Notes under the pieces: model-generated | Told to the model about the DNA's origin: nothing | Database searches by the model: none | What the model saw: only the letters and a program-made list of their open reading frames with translations | Assembly (NCBI GenBank): GCA_030623125.1 | Contig: JAUXMQ010000082.1 | Span: forward strand, 1-6,062 | Origin: Acidimicrobiia bacterium | GTDB taxonomy: Bacteria > Actinomycetota > Acidimicrobiia > Spongiisociales > ZC4RG35 | Length of the DNA: 6,062 bases | Reading direction: 5' to 3' | Made by a program: the position numbers and the translations under genes | Part shown: positions 5,907 through 6,062 of the stretch, in pieces | How positions within the stretch are numbered: the stretch's first letter is position 1 | How the letters are laid out: every line of letters starts with the position of its first letter

Positions 5907-6062
5907 ATGCCTTCCCTCTCACTCAACCATGCGGTCCTGTTCGTCAGTGATCTCGAACAAGCCACGGCCTTCTATACCGACGTATTGGGATTCAAGCCTC
6001 TCGCCGATGTGGAGGGTCTCCAGGCGGCCTTCTTCACTGCGCCGGGATCAGAAAACCATCAT
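5907..6062 (+). CDS. VOC-family (glyoxalase/dioxygenase-like) protein, 5' part only
   Basis: The frame from the ATG at 5907 runs open for 52 codons to the window end. It starts PSLSLNHAVLFVSDLEQATAFYTDVLGFKPL, the first beta-alpha-beta unit of the vicinal-oxygen-chelate fold. In VOC enzymes the histidine of the first strand (here H8) is usually the first metal ligand, and DLEQATAFYTDVLGF is the typical helix after it. The fold is shared by glyoxalases, fosfomycin or bleomycin resistance proteins and extradiol dioxygenases, and the fragment is too short to choose. The site upstream (GAAAAGTGA) is a weak ribosome-binding site, and a hairpin ends 8 nt before the start. Probably a downstream member of the DUF255 to coiled-coil row, unless the hairpin gives it its own control. 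Confidence 0.85.
   Translation, partial: MPSLSLNHAVLFVSDLEQATAFYTDVLGFKPLADVEGLQAAFFTAPGSENHH

Overview
The window reads as ordinary chromosomal DNA from a high-GC bacterium, most likely an actinobacterium (possibly Acidimicrobiia-like, low confidence at class level). The reasons are GC-rich codon use throughout, a GTG start, an apparently leaderless gene with a TANNNT -10 box at its start codon, and the style of several proteins. No phage, plasmid, CRISPR or toxin-antitoxin module is visible.

Layout. Positions 26-3448 hold four genes on the minus strand, in transcription order: a peroxiredoxin/AhpC-like thiol protein (3448-2795), a SixA-type histidine phosphatase (2624-2115), a metallo-beta-lactamase-fold hydrolase (2080-1253) and a 12-helix MFS exporter (1171-26). 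A 75-bp divergent promoter region (3449-3523) separates them from three plus-strand genes: a 651-residue DUF255/YyaL protein with an N-terminal thioredoxin-like domain (3524-5479), a small coiled-coil protein with a C-terminal membrane anchor (about 5566-5862), and the start of a VOC/glyoxalase-family gene (from 5907) cut by the window end.

Working together. The clearest link is the divergent pair of two thioredoxin-fold proteins sharing one short promoter region, which suggests thiol redox or proteostasis work. The minus-strand row looks like a loose operon, but sixA, the MBL hydrolase and the exporter share no obvious pathway.

Most notable structure. The non-coding stretch 2624-2791 (168 bp) has CTAG-containing terminal inverted repeats, 13/14 identical and weakly extending to 32 bp. 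It sits exactly between the peroxiredoxin stop and the sixA GTG. Removing it in silico leaves TAA-6 nt-GTG, a tight operon junction. This is best read as a MITE-like insertion that split an operon. A second oddity is the MFS gene: family-like N-terminal sequence continues upstream of its only good ATG, in the same frame as, and ending at, the TAG stop of the MBL gene. I see no wholly new multi-gene system here.
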